Source: Candidatus Egaibacter danicus (GTDB lineage: Bacteria > Pseudomonadota > Gammaproteobacteria > Burkholderiales > Burkholderiaceae). From it: a DNA stretch of 19,519 nucleotides. This document shows, in pieces, positions 8,646 through 15,049 of this stretch. Location: NCBI GenBank assembly GCA_011391115.1, contig JAABRC010000009.1, forward strand, positions 1 to 19,519, read 5' to 3'. The notes under the pieces were generated by a model, which was given only the letters and a program-made list of their open reading frames with translations, did not search any database and was not told the DNA's origin. The translations under genes were made by a program, and so were the position numbers. The number at the start of each line of letters is the position of its first letter. Positions within the stretch are counted from its first letter, which is position 1.

Positions 8646-8673
8646 AATATGGCCAATTCATTTCCTGCCGCAA
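8646..8673 (-). promoter_or_regulatory. Candidate sigma70 promoter of the leftward transport operon
   Basis: On the minus strand TTGCGG (8673-8668) and CATATT (8651-8646) are separated by 16 bases. Transcription would start near 8639, giving a leader of about 20 bases before the ATG at 8620. The match is moderate, and other combinations in this AT-rich stretch are possible. Confidence 0.35.
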
Positions 8674-8699
8674 TGCGTCATGCAGATAGCTGATTTGGT

Positions 8700-8725
8700 C
8701 TGAATTGGAACCGTTTCCAATTCAG
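8700..8725. promoter_or_regulatory. Candidate LacI-family operator (26-bp palindrome)
   Basis: The left half CTGAATTGGAAC and the right half GTTTCCAATTCAG flank a central CpG; 12 of 13 base pairs across the dyad match. CpG-centred palindromes with GGAA/TTCC arms are the usual operator type of LacI/GalR regulators. It lies in the divergent region between the transport operon and the plus-strand catabolic operon, so one regulator (3257-4306) could control both. It sits upstream of the candidate minus promoter rather than on it, so the exact mechanism is unclear. Confidence 0.75.
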
Positions 8726-8821
8726 CGGTTATTGAACAGCATCAAGCCGTGCCAACCCATCGGGGTGAACCCTAATACACCGAATGGGGTTTGTACCAAT
8801 CTCACTTTTGCAGAAGGCACG

Positions 8822-8835
8822 TACTATTTAGTTCG
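8822..8835 (+). promoter_or_regulatory. Possible TetR-type site and -10 element before the plus-strand operon
   Basis: The bases ACTATTTAGTTCG (8823-8835) match the sequence ACTAACTAGTTCG upstream of dctQ (15811-15823) at 11 of 13 positions. TACTAT (8822-8827) could serve as a -10 box, but no convincing -35 was found. The distance to the ATG at 8872 suits a promoter-proximal operator. A low-complexity coincidence cannot be excluded. Confidence 0.35.
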
Positions 8836-8871
8836 ACCAAAAAATTAACTTGAGCCCAAGGTAACGTTCTT

Positions 8872-9969
8872 ATGGACAAAGTTGGCATTGGCATCATTGG
8901 CTGCGGCAATATCAGTGATGCCTACCTCAAGGCCATTGTGGGTTTTCCCTTGCTGGAGGTTCGGGGTGTGGCGGATATCCGCCCTGAAGCGGCGCTAGCG
9001 GCTGCGGCTAAACACGGGCTAAAGGCGCAAACGATGGACGCGCTGTTATGCGACGATGACATCGAAATTGTGGTCAACCTCACCATTCCTGCGGTGCATG
9101 TGGAAGTAGGCTTGCAGGTGTTGGCTGCTGGCAAACATGTGCACTCTGAAAAGCCGCTGGGGCTGACGGTGGCGGATGCCAGCCGCTTGATCGAGATGGC
9201 AGAGCGGCATCAACTGCGCGTAGGTTGTGCACCGGATACTTTTCTGGGCGGTGGTCACCAGACGTGCCGGACCCTGATCGACGATGGTGAAATGGGCAGC
9301 GTGGTGGCCGGAACGGCGTTTTTCATGTGTCCCGGACACGAGCGCTGGCACCCCAATCCAGCCTTCTACTACCAGCCAGGTGGTGGCCCCATGCTGGACA
9401 TGGGGCCGTACTACATCACGGCGCTGGTCAATCTGATCGGGCCTGTAGCCCGCGTCTCGGGCATCACCTCACGCAGCCGGACGCAGCGTCTGATCACCAG
9501 CGAACCGCTCAAGGGGCAGTTGATGGATGTCACGGTGGCCACGCATGTGGCTGGCACGCTGGAATTTGCCAGCGGCGCGGTGGTGTCAATTGCCACCAGT
9601 TTTGATGTACCCAAACACACCTGCAAACCGATTGAACTGCACGGTACGCTGGCCAGCCTGCAGGTGCCTGATCCCAACCGCTTCGGTGGTCCGATTGCCA
9701 TGGCGCAGCCGGGGCAGGACTGGGTGGACCAGCCCACCACACACGGCTACTGGGATGGCAACTTCCGCAGCATTGGGGTGGCTGACATGGCCCATGCCCT
9801 GCGCTCCGGGCGTGCCCACCGCGCCTCGGGCGAACTGGCGTTACACGCGCTGGAGGTCATGGAGGCGTTCCAGGTGTCATCAGATTCCGGTCGACATGTG
9901 CAGATTGCATCGCGCCCGCCCCGCCCGGCTCCCTTGCCTGCCAGTTTGATGCCTGGCCTTCTGGATTGA
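8872..9969 (+). CDS. Gfo/Idh/MocA family oxidoreductase, 365 aa
   Basis: NAD(P)-dependent dehydrogenase with Rossmann loop GIIGCG (7-12), catalytic E93-K94-P95 in HSEKP, and the substrate-domain block PGGGPMLDMGPYYITALVNL. As in its paralogue at 1255-2424, Tyr replaces the usual catalytic His. The two proteins share APDTFLG, the HWHP/RWHP region, ALVNLIGP and RASG...L..HxLEVM, so they arose by duplication and probably act on related substrates, perhaps in opposite directions. First gene of the plus-strand operon, 251 bp from the divergent binding-protein gene. An AAGG ribosome site lies about 11 bases before the ATG. The C-terminus is proline-rich and without known function. Cytoplasmic. Confidence 0.92.
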   Translation: MDKVGIGIIGCGNISDAYLKAIVGFPLLEVRGVADIRPEAALAAAAKHGLKAQTMDALLCDDDIEIVVNLTIPAVHVEVGLQVLAAGKHVHSEKPLGLTVADASRLIEMAERHQLRVGCAPDTFLGGGHQTCRTLIDDGEMGSVVAGTAFFMCPGHERWHPNPAFYYQPGGGPMLDMGPYYITALVNLIGPVARVSGITSRSRTQRLITSEPLKGQLMDVTVATHVAGTLEFASGAVVSIATSFDVPKHTCKPIELHGTLASLQVPDPNRFGGPIAMAQPGQDWVDQPTTHGYWDGNFRSIGVADMAHALRSGRAHRASGELALHALEVMEAFQVSSDSGRHVQIASRPPRPAPLPASLMPGLLD

Positions 9970-10006
9970 GCGCAGACTCTTACCTCAACAACACACAGGA
10001 AACCAT

Positions 10007-10648
10007 GTGAAAAAAGCATTGATCGTCTGGGGCGGATGGCATGGCCACGAACCCGAACAGGGCTCGCAGATTGTGCGCGACATTCTCCAAAACAATGGTT
10101 TCGAAGTTCGTGTTGAGACGCAGACGGCCGCTTTTGTCGACCCGGCATTGGCGCAGCTGGATCTGATTGTGCCGATCTACACCATGTCCAAGATCGAGAA
10201 GGAGGAATGTGCCAATCTTACCGCAGCAGTGCGTTCCGGCGTGGGGCTGGCGGGCTTTCATGGGGGCATGTGTGACTCGTTCCGCGACTCGGTTGAGTAC
10301 CAGTTCATGACGGGCGGGCAGTGGGTCGCACACCCCGGTGGTGTGATTGTTTACCGCGTCAACATCACCAGGCCGGAGGACCCGGTGATGGCTGGCTTGT
10401 CAGACTTCGACTATCGCTCCGAGCAGTACTACATGCATGTAGACCCTTCCAACAAGGTGCTGGCCACTACCACCTTCAGCGGCGAACACGCCGAATGGAT
10501 CACCGGTGTGGTCATGCCGGTTGCGTGGAAGCGTCGCCATGGCCAGGGCCGGGTTTTTTACAGTTCACTGGGCCATGTGTCGGCAGAGTTTCAGGTGCCG
10601 CAAATGCGGACGATTTTTGAGCGCGGCATGTTGTGGGCGGCACGCTAA
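10007..10648 (+). CDS. ThuA-like domain protein, 213 aa
   Basis: Single-domain protein of the ThuA family, related in fold to class I glutamine amidotransferases but lacking the Cys nucleophile. Blocks seen: KKALIVWGGWHGHEPEQ at the N-terminus, GVGLAGFHGGMCDSF (about 78-92), GGQWVAHPGG, YYMHVDP, and GRVFYSSLGH near the end. In rhizobia ThuA works with the dehydrogenase ThuB in trehalose/sucrose use through 3-keto-disaccharides. Here the gene lies between two Gfo/Idh/MocA dehydrogenase genes (37 bp and 31 bp away), the same functional pairing. The start is GTG: CAGGAAACC precedes it, and the overlapping ATG at 10005 is out of frame and meets TGA at once. The reaction is not established for the family at large. 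Confidence 0.88.
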   Translation: MKKALIVWGGWHGHEPEQGSQIVRDILQNNGFEVRVETQTAAFVDPALAQLDLIVPIYTMSKIEKEECANLTAAVRSGVGLAGFHGGMCDSFRDSVEYQFMTGGQWVAHPGGVIVYRVNITRPEDPVMAGLSDFDYRSEQYYMHVDPSNKVLATTTFSGEHAEWITGVVMPVAWKRRHGQGRVFYSSLGHVSAEFQVPQMRTIFERGMLWAAR

Positions 10649-10679
10649 TTGGCACGTTAACAACCCGAAAGCAAATGAG

Positions 10680-11879
10680 ATGACGATTGAAGCTGGTAAC
10701 GTGACGAAGGGAGTGACCACAAACGACAAACCCCGCCGATTGCGCCTGGGCATGGTCGGGGGGGGTGAGGGGGCTTTTATCGGTGCTGTGCACCGCATCG
10801 CCCTGCGCCTGGATGACCACTACGAGTTGGTGGCCGGGGCGCTGAGTGCCGATGCCGCGCGTAGCCATCGCTCGGGTGCCGCGCTGGGTCTGGACCCGCA
10901 CCGGGTTTACGCCAGCTACCAGGACATGGCGCAGGCAGAGCACCAGCGGCCGGACCCGATTGACGCGGTGGTGATCGTCACCCCCAACCACATGCACGCG
11001 CCGGTGGCGGAAGTGTTTTTGCGCGCGGGTTTTCATGTAATTTGCGACAAACCACTGACCACCACTCTGGCGCAGGCGGTGGCGCTGCGCGATTTGGCGC
11101 GCACTTGTGGCAGGGTGTTTTGTGTAACCCACAACTACACGGGTTACCCGCTGATGCGCCATGCCCGCGAGATGGTGGCCACAGGCGTGCTGGGGGACAT
11201 TAGGCTGGTGCAGGTAGAGTATCCGCAAGAGTGGCTGGCCGAGCCCATTGAACAAACGGGCCAGAAACAGGCCGAGTGGCGCACCGACCCCGCCCGCTCC
11301 GGCGCGGGTGGTTGCCTGGGCGACATTGGTACACACGCCTACAACCTGGCAGACTTCGTCACCGGCTTGAAACTTGACCAGCTATGCGCCGAACTGACGA
11401 CGTTTGTGCCTGGTCGGCGACTCGATGACAACGTCAACATGCTGCTGCGTTACCAGGGCGGTGCCCGTGGCATGTTGTGGGCCAGCCAGGTTGCGCCGGG
11501 CCATGAAAACGGTCTGCGTTTGCGGGTGTATGGCACCCTGGGCGGTGTCGAATGGGTTCAGGCTGAGCCCAATGTGCTGATTCATTCGCCGCTGAACGAG
11601 TCGCGCCGCCTGATTACCCGGGGCTCTACGGCAGCGTGTGCAGCGGCAGCCCGTGTGACCCGTATCCCGTCAGGCCATCCTGAGGGTTATCTGGAAGGGT
11701 TTGCCAACATTTATACCGAGGCGGCACTGGCGATTCGCGCGGTGAATGCGGGTCGGCCCATCCCTGCCGAGGTGCATTTCCCCACGATGGACGACGGTGT
11801 CAAAGGCATGGCGTTCATTGAGGCGGCCGTCAAGTCCTCAGCCGCTGGTGCGGTCTGGGTGACACCTGACTTCGTCTAA
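10680..11879 (+). CDS. Gfo/Idh/MocA family oxidoreductase, 399 aa
   Basis: NAD(P)-dependent dehydrogenase of a different subgroup from the two PYY paralogues. Seen: LRLGMVGGGEGAFIGAVHR (21-39) as the dinucleotide-binding strand and loop, TPNHMHA, catalytic K124 in CDKPLTTT, and the canonical GDIGTHAYNLADF with D215, H219 and D225. So it keeps the His that the paralogues lack. The ATG at 10680 is chosen as the first in-frame start after the thuA-like stop; upstream in-frame codons run inside that gene in another frame. The ribosome site is weak. It is 31 bp after the ThuA-like gene and 16 bp before the GH43 gene. Possible substrate: the free sugar or glycoside handled by those enzymes. Confidence 0.9.
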   Translation: MTIEAGNVTKGVTTNDKPRRLRLGMVGGGEGAFIGAVHRIALRLDDHYELVAGALSADAARSHRSGAALGLDPHRVYASYQDMAQAEHQRPDPIDAVVIVTPNHMHAPVAEVFLRAGFHVICDKPLTTTLAQAVALRDLARTCGRVFCVTHNYTGYPLMRHAREMVATGVLGDIRLVQVEYPQEWLAEPIEQTGQKQAEWRTDPARSGAGGCLGDIGTHAYNLADFVTGLKLDQLCAELTTFVPGRRLDDNVNMLLRYQGGARGMLWASQVAPGHENGLRLRVYGTLGGVEWVQAEPNVLIHSPLNESRRLITRGSTAACAAAARVTRIPSGHPEGYLEGFANIYTEAALAIRAVNAGRPIPAEVHFPTMDDGVKGMAFIEAAVKSSAAGAVWVTPDFV

Positions 11880-11895
11880 ACCACTTACTGCACCA

Positions 11896-13518
11896 ATGAT
11901 TACCAACCCCATCCTGCCGGGCTTCAACCCCGATCCTTCCATTTGCCGCGTTGGTGAAGACTATTACATCGCCACCTCCACGTTTGAGTGGTACCCCGGC
12001 GTACAGATTCACCATTCGCGTGATCTGGTCAACTGGACGCTGGTCAAGCGCCCGCTGGACCGCGCGTCACAGCTCGACATGCGCGGCAACCCCGATTCCT
12101 GTGGCATCTGGGCCCCCTGTCTGTCCCACGCTGACGGGTTGTTCTGGCTGGTGTACACCGATGTCAAGCGCTACAGCGGCTTCAAGGATACGCACAACTA
12201 CATCGTGACCGCACCGTCCATTGACGGGCCGTGGAGCGACCCCATTCACATCAACTCGTCGGGGTTCGATCCGTCGTTGTTCCACGATACGGACGGCCGC
12301 AAGTACTTCATGAACATGTACTGGAACCAGCGCGCTGAAGCACCTGGCGGCCACCAGGTCACGCCCAGTTTTCTGGGCATCTTGCTGCAGGAGTGGGATG
12401 CTGACAATGGAAAGCTCGTCGGTGAAACCAAAAACGTGTTTCGCGGCAGCTACCTTGGTCTGGTCGAGGGGCCCCATGTGTTCAAGCGCAACGGCTGGTA
12501 CTACATGACCCTGGCTGAAGGCGGCACGGGCTACAACCATGCCGTCACCATGGCGCGTTCGCGCAGCATCTGGGGGCCGTATGAGATGCACCCCCGCGTA
12601 CATCTAATGACCTCCAAGGACACGCCCGATGCGCCCCTGCAGCGTGTGGGTCACGGCCAGTATGTGGAGACCCCGGACGGTGAGGTCTACCACACCCATT
12701 TGTGCTCACGGCCTTTGCCCGGCACGCGGTTGTCGCCCCTGGGGCGCGAAACAGCCATCCAGAAATGCGTGTGGCGCGACGACGACTGGCTGTACCTGGA
12801 GAGTTCCGAAGGCGGGCCGATGGTTGCCAGTGTTCACGTGCCAGCACCCCATTTTCAGGCAGTGGCGGAGCCTGCCCAGGCCAGCCACAACACGTTCACG
12901 GGCAGTGAATTGCCGCTGGAATTCCAGTGGCTGCGCACGCCTTATCCAGCGCGTCTGTTCAGCCTGACCGGCAAGGCCCTGCGCCTGCATGCGCGCGAGT
13001 CGGTCGGTAGCTGGTTCGAGCAGTCTTTGGTGGCCCGGCGGCAGGAGCACTTTGTGTTCCGTGCTGAAACCGAACTGGACTTTGAACCCCAGACCCATCA
13101 GCAGCTGGCTGGCCTGACGCTGTATTACAACCAGTTCAAGTACCACGCCTTGGGTGTGACATGGCATGAGGTGCTGGGCCGCTGCCTGACCCTCGTCAGC
13201 TGCGAGGCCAACTACCCGGATGCCAAGCCCACCCATCCCCTGCCGGCGCTGATTCAGTTGCCCGCCCAAGGGAAAATTGGCTTGGCCTGCGAGGTAGACC
13301 ATGGCCAGCTTCGCCTGCAGTACCGCATTGCCAATGACTGGATTGATGTGGGTCCGGTGCTGGATGCTAGTCTGATCTCGGACGAGGCCGGCCGGGGTGT
13401 ACACGGCTCATTCACCGGGGCCTTTGTGGGCATGCTGGCGTTTGATCTTTCAGGTGGGGCGCAGCCGGCCGATTTTTACCGCTTCAGCTACATTCCCCAC
13501 AATGTTGCCGCATCCTGA
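11896..13518 (+). CDS. Glycoside hydrolase family 43 beta-xylosidase/alpha-L-arabinofuranosidase, 540 aa
   Basis: Five-bladed beta-propeller hydrolase acting on xylo-oligosaccharides or arabinosides, close in layout to XynB/SXA-type two-domain beta-xylosidases. The catalytic set is visible: base D13 (GFNPDPS), pKa-tuning D125 (SGFDPSLF) and general acid E191 (LVEGPHVF). After about residue 320 comes the C-terminal beta-sandwich that helps close the active site, ending FYRFSYIP. There is no signal peptide, so it works in the cytoplasm on imported short oligosaccharides, which agrees with the ABC importer in the divergent operon. The length is normal for the two-domain type. No good ribosome site precedes the ATG. 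It lies between a dehydrogenase gene (16 bp) and the aldose epimerase gene (21 bp). Confidence 0.93.
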   Translation: MITNPILPGFNPDPSICRVGEDYYIATSTFEWYPGVQIHHSRDLVNWTLVKRPLDRASQLDMRGNPDSCGIWAPCLSHADGLFWLVYTDVKRYSGFKDTHNYIVTAPSIDGPWSDPIHINSSGFDPSLFHDTDGRKYFMNMYWNQRAEAPGGHQVTPSFLGILLQEWDADNGKLVGETKNVFRGSYLGLVEGPHVFKRNGWYYMTLAEGGTGYNHAVTMARSRSIWGPYEMHPRVHLMTSKDTPDAPLQRVGHGQYVETPDGEVYHTHLCSRPLPGTRLSPLGRETAIQKCVWRDDDWLYLESSEGGPMVASVHVPAPHFQAVAEPAQASHNTFTGSELPLEFQWLRTPYPARLFSLTGKALRLHARESVGSWFEQSLVARRQEHFVFRAETELDFEPQTHQQLAGLTLYYNQFKYHALGVTWHEVLGRCLTLVSCEANYPDAKPTHPLPALIQLPAQGKIGLACEVDHGQLRLQYRIANDWIDVGPVLDASLISDEAGRGVHGSFTGAFVGMLAFDLSGGAQPADFYRFSYIPHNVAAS

Positions 13519-13539
13519 TGGGCCTTGAAAGCTTTGCTG

Positions 13540-14616
13540 ATGACGACCGCTAACCCGACATCTGTCCATCCCACCCCTGGGCCACGGTTGCCGCAGGTGT
13601 TTGGTCTGGCCAATGGGGGTACCCATATCATGGTGACTGACCGCGGGGCCAGTTGGCTGTCGTGTGAGTTGGACATGGGGCCAGATAGTCGGCGCGAGAT
13701 TCTACTGGGGCATCAAGAGCCCTTCATGTATGGCTCCCAGCCGGGTTATCTCGGCGCTATTGTGGGGCGGTATGCCAACCGTATTGCCGGTAGCCGGTTT
13801 GTCGACGCCACAGGCCAGACCCATGTGCTCACGCCAAACGAAGGAGAGGTGCAATTGCATGGCGGGCTGGACGGTTTTGACAAACGTGACTGGCAGGTGT
13901 TGTCCCGGGGACCCAGTCGGCTCGTGCTCGGGCTGGAATCGCCTGCCGGAGACCAGGGCTTTCCGGGCAACCTGCAGGCGCAGGTGACTTATGAAGTTGC
14001 GCTGGATGGTGCGGTCACGATCCGTTTCGACACCCGCGTGGATGCAGTGTGTCCGGTCAACCTGTCCAGCCACGGCTACTTCAACCTGGATGGCGCCGAT
14101 GCACAGAGCGACTTTGGGGACGTGCTGGACCACACGCTGTGGATTGCGTCGAAGCACTACCTGCCCATCGATGCACGCCTTATCCCCACGGGCGAGCTGG
14201 CCCCGGTTCAGGGAACACCATTCGATTTTTCAACGGCGCAGCGACTGCGTGAGGCGCTGGCCCAAAGCCATCCCCAACTGTCCTTGGGCGGCGGTGGCCT
14301 GGATCATTGCTTTGTGCTGGACGCAACAGGCCAGGCGGGCGCCCGGCCCGTGGCAAAACTGTGCGCTGGGGACGGCAGTCTGACCATGACGTTAACCACC
14401 AGTTACCCGGGCCTGCAGTGTTACAGCGGCAACTATCTCACCGGCCTGCCCGGACGCAATGGTCGCCCCTTGACGCGCCATGCCGGGCTGGCCCTGGAGC
14501 CTGAGTACTTCCCGGACAGCCCTAACCACCCGGAATGGCCGCAGGCCAGTTGCTGGCAGCAGCCTGGTGAGCTGCGATCGCACTTCATGTGTTTTGCGTT
14601 CGACAGATATCTATAG
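13540..14616 (+). CDS. Aldose 1-epimerase (galactose mutarotase family), 358 aa
   Basis: Interconverts alpha and beta anomers of free aldoses such as those released by the GH43 enzyme. Signature residues (numbered from the ATG): NR in GRYANRIAG (80-81), H107 in LHGG, the proposed acid H178 in SSHGYFNLDG, D255 in LDHCF, and the proposed base E320 in ALEPEYFPDSPNHP. The length matches the family. An in-frame TTG at 13525 would add five residues; the ATG at 13540 is preferred though neither has a strong ribosome site. Last gene of the plus-strand operon; only a weak 5-bp hairpin followed by TTTC (14637-14653) lies downstream. It could be called galM, but sugar specificity is not shown. Confidence 0.92.
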   Translation: MTTANPTSVHPTPGPRLPQVFGLANGGTHIMVTDRGASWLSCELDMGPDSRREILLGHQEPFMYGSQPGYLGAIVGRYANRIAGSRFVDATGQTHVLTPNEGEVQLHGGLDGFDKRDWQVLSRGPSRLVLGLESPAGDQGFPGNLQAQVTYEVALDGAVTIRFDTRVDAVCPVNLSSHGYFNLDGADAQSDFGDVLDHTLWIASKHYLPIDARLIPTGELAPVQGTPFDFSTAQRLREALAQSHPQLSLGGGGLDHCFVLDATGQAGARPVAKLCAGDGSLTMTLTTSYPGLQCYSGNYLTGLPGRNGRPLTRHAGLALEPEYFPDSPNHPEWPQASCWQQPGELRSHFMCFAFDRYL

Positions 14617-14752
14617 AGCCCTTACCGGCAGGGGTGACTCTGAACAGAGTTTCGGCGCTGTGGCGGGGCAGCATGCGGCGTCCAATCGCAAACCAGTCTA
14701 GGGCACCGTGGTGAGAAACCCATCTGATTCATCGTCATCTGTAAATAATTCG
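14617..14752. other. Intergenic stretch after the plus-strand operon
   Basis: No gene was recognised. A short hairpin, ACTCT (14637-14641) with AGAGT (14646-14650) followed by TTTC, may be a weak terminator for the operon ending at 14616. The remainder shows no clear signal. Confidence 0.35.
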
Positions 14753-14805
14753 CTACTAAATCAGTAGCTGCTCGCGCATATCCAATGAGGGTTGGATGCC
14801 AATTG
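14753..14805 (+). repeat. Dispersed intergenic repeat, copy B
   Basis: Second copy of the element at 81-132, same orientation. It begins with a perfect stem, GCTACT (14752-14757) with AGTAGC (14763-14768), then GCTCGCGCATAT, GAGGGTTGGATGCCAATT. The stem differs in sequence from copy A but still pairs, so the fold seems to be what is kept. The two copies bracket the whole ABC/GH43 sugar cluster. Confidence 0.6.
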
Positions 14806-14845
14806 AGTGCATTAAAACAACCAAAAACTACTCCTGCGGGCATGG

Positions 14846-14962
14846 AGTGTTATTGACTACAGCCGCTTTCTCGCCGGGCCGCTCTTGTCGCGATGCCTGG
14901 GTGCGTTGGGCGCAGAGTTCATCACGGTTGAATGTCCACAGGCCGGTGACGCTGGCACGGTA
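14846..14962 (+). pseudogene. Remnant of a CaiB/BaiF (family III) CoA-transferase N-terminus
   Basis: Read in the frame of 14846, this stretch encodes VIDYSRFLAGPLLSR, then LGALGAEFITVECPQAGD, before TGA at 14963. It matches in order and spacing the conserved N-terminus of family III CoA-transferases (VLDxSRxLAGPxxxxxLxxLGAxxIKVExPxxGD). It is open only from a TAA at 14813 and has no plausible start codon. The family is about 400 residues long; only some 39 are left here. A possible continuation in another frame reads ICRGKLCRLR (about 14969-14998), like the NRGKRSVxLD block that comes next in the family. I infer a decayed gene. The tetR promoter appears to lie at its end. Confidence 0.7.
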
Positions 14963-14993
14963 TGACTTTATTTGCAGGGGAAAGCTGTGCCGC

Positions 14994-15023
14994 TTGCGTC
15001 CCATGTTCGCCCCGTTTTATACT
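14994..15023 (+). promoter_or_regulatory. Candidate promoter of tetR-family gene
   Basis: TTGCGT (14994-14999) and TATACT (15018-15023) are separated by 18 bases. The expected start of transcription falls at about 15030, the A of the proposed ATG, so the message would be leaderless. That agrees with the absence of any ribosome site there. Confidence 0.45.
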
Positions 15024-15028
15024 GAAAA

Positions 15029-15049
15029 AATGAACGAACTAGTACATTC
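15029..15049. promoter_or_regulatory. Candidate TetR operator over the tetR start codon
   Basis: GAACGAACT and AGTACATTC (15032-15049) form an 18-bp dyad with 7 of 9 pairs matching, centred between 15040 and 15041. The stretch ATGAACGAACTAGT (15030-15043) matches the reverse complement of 15815-15828 (ATGTACGAACTAGT) at 13 of 14 positions. Its place on the predicted transcription start suits autorepression. Confidence 0.55.

Noticed and set aside
8621..8656. Upstream ATG for the sugar-binding protein
   Set aside because: It would put 12 extra residues before a normal signal peptide and would lose the GGAG-based start.
10512..11336. Long open frame antisense to the third-operon dehydrogenase
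   Set aside because: It mirrors a well-conserved Gfo/Idh/MocA gene on the plus strand; such shadows are common at high GC third positions, and its translation shows no domain.
12706..13404. Minus-strand open frame of 232 codons within the GH43 gene
   Set aside because: It is antisense to the conserved beta-sandwich region and has no recognisable motif or start signal.
14796..15029. In-frame N-terminal extension of the TetR protein from ATG 14796
   Set aside because: The ATG lies inside the dispersed repeat, the translated extension has no family resemblance, and another frame of the same DNA carries CoA-transferase residues.
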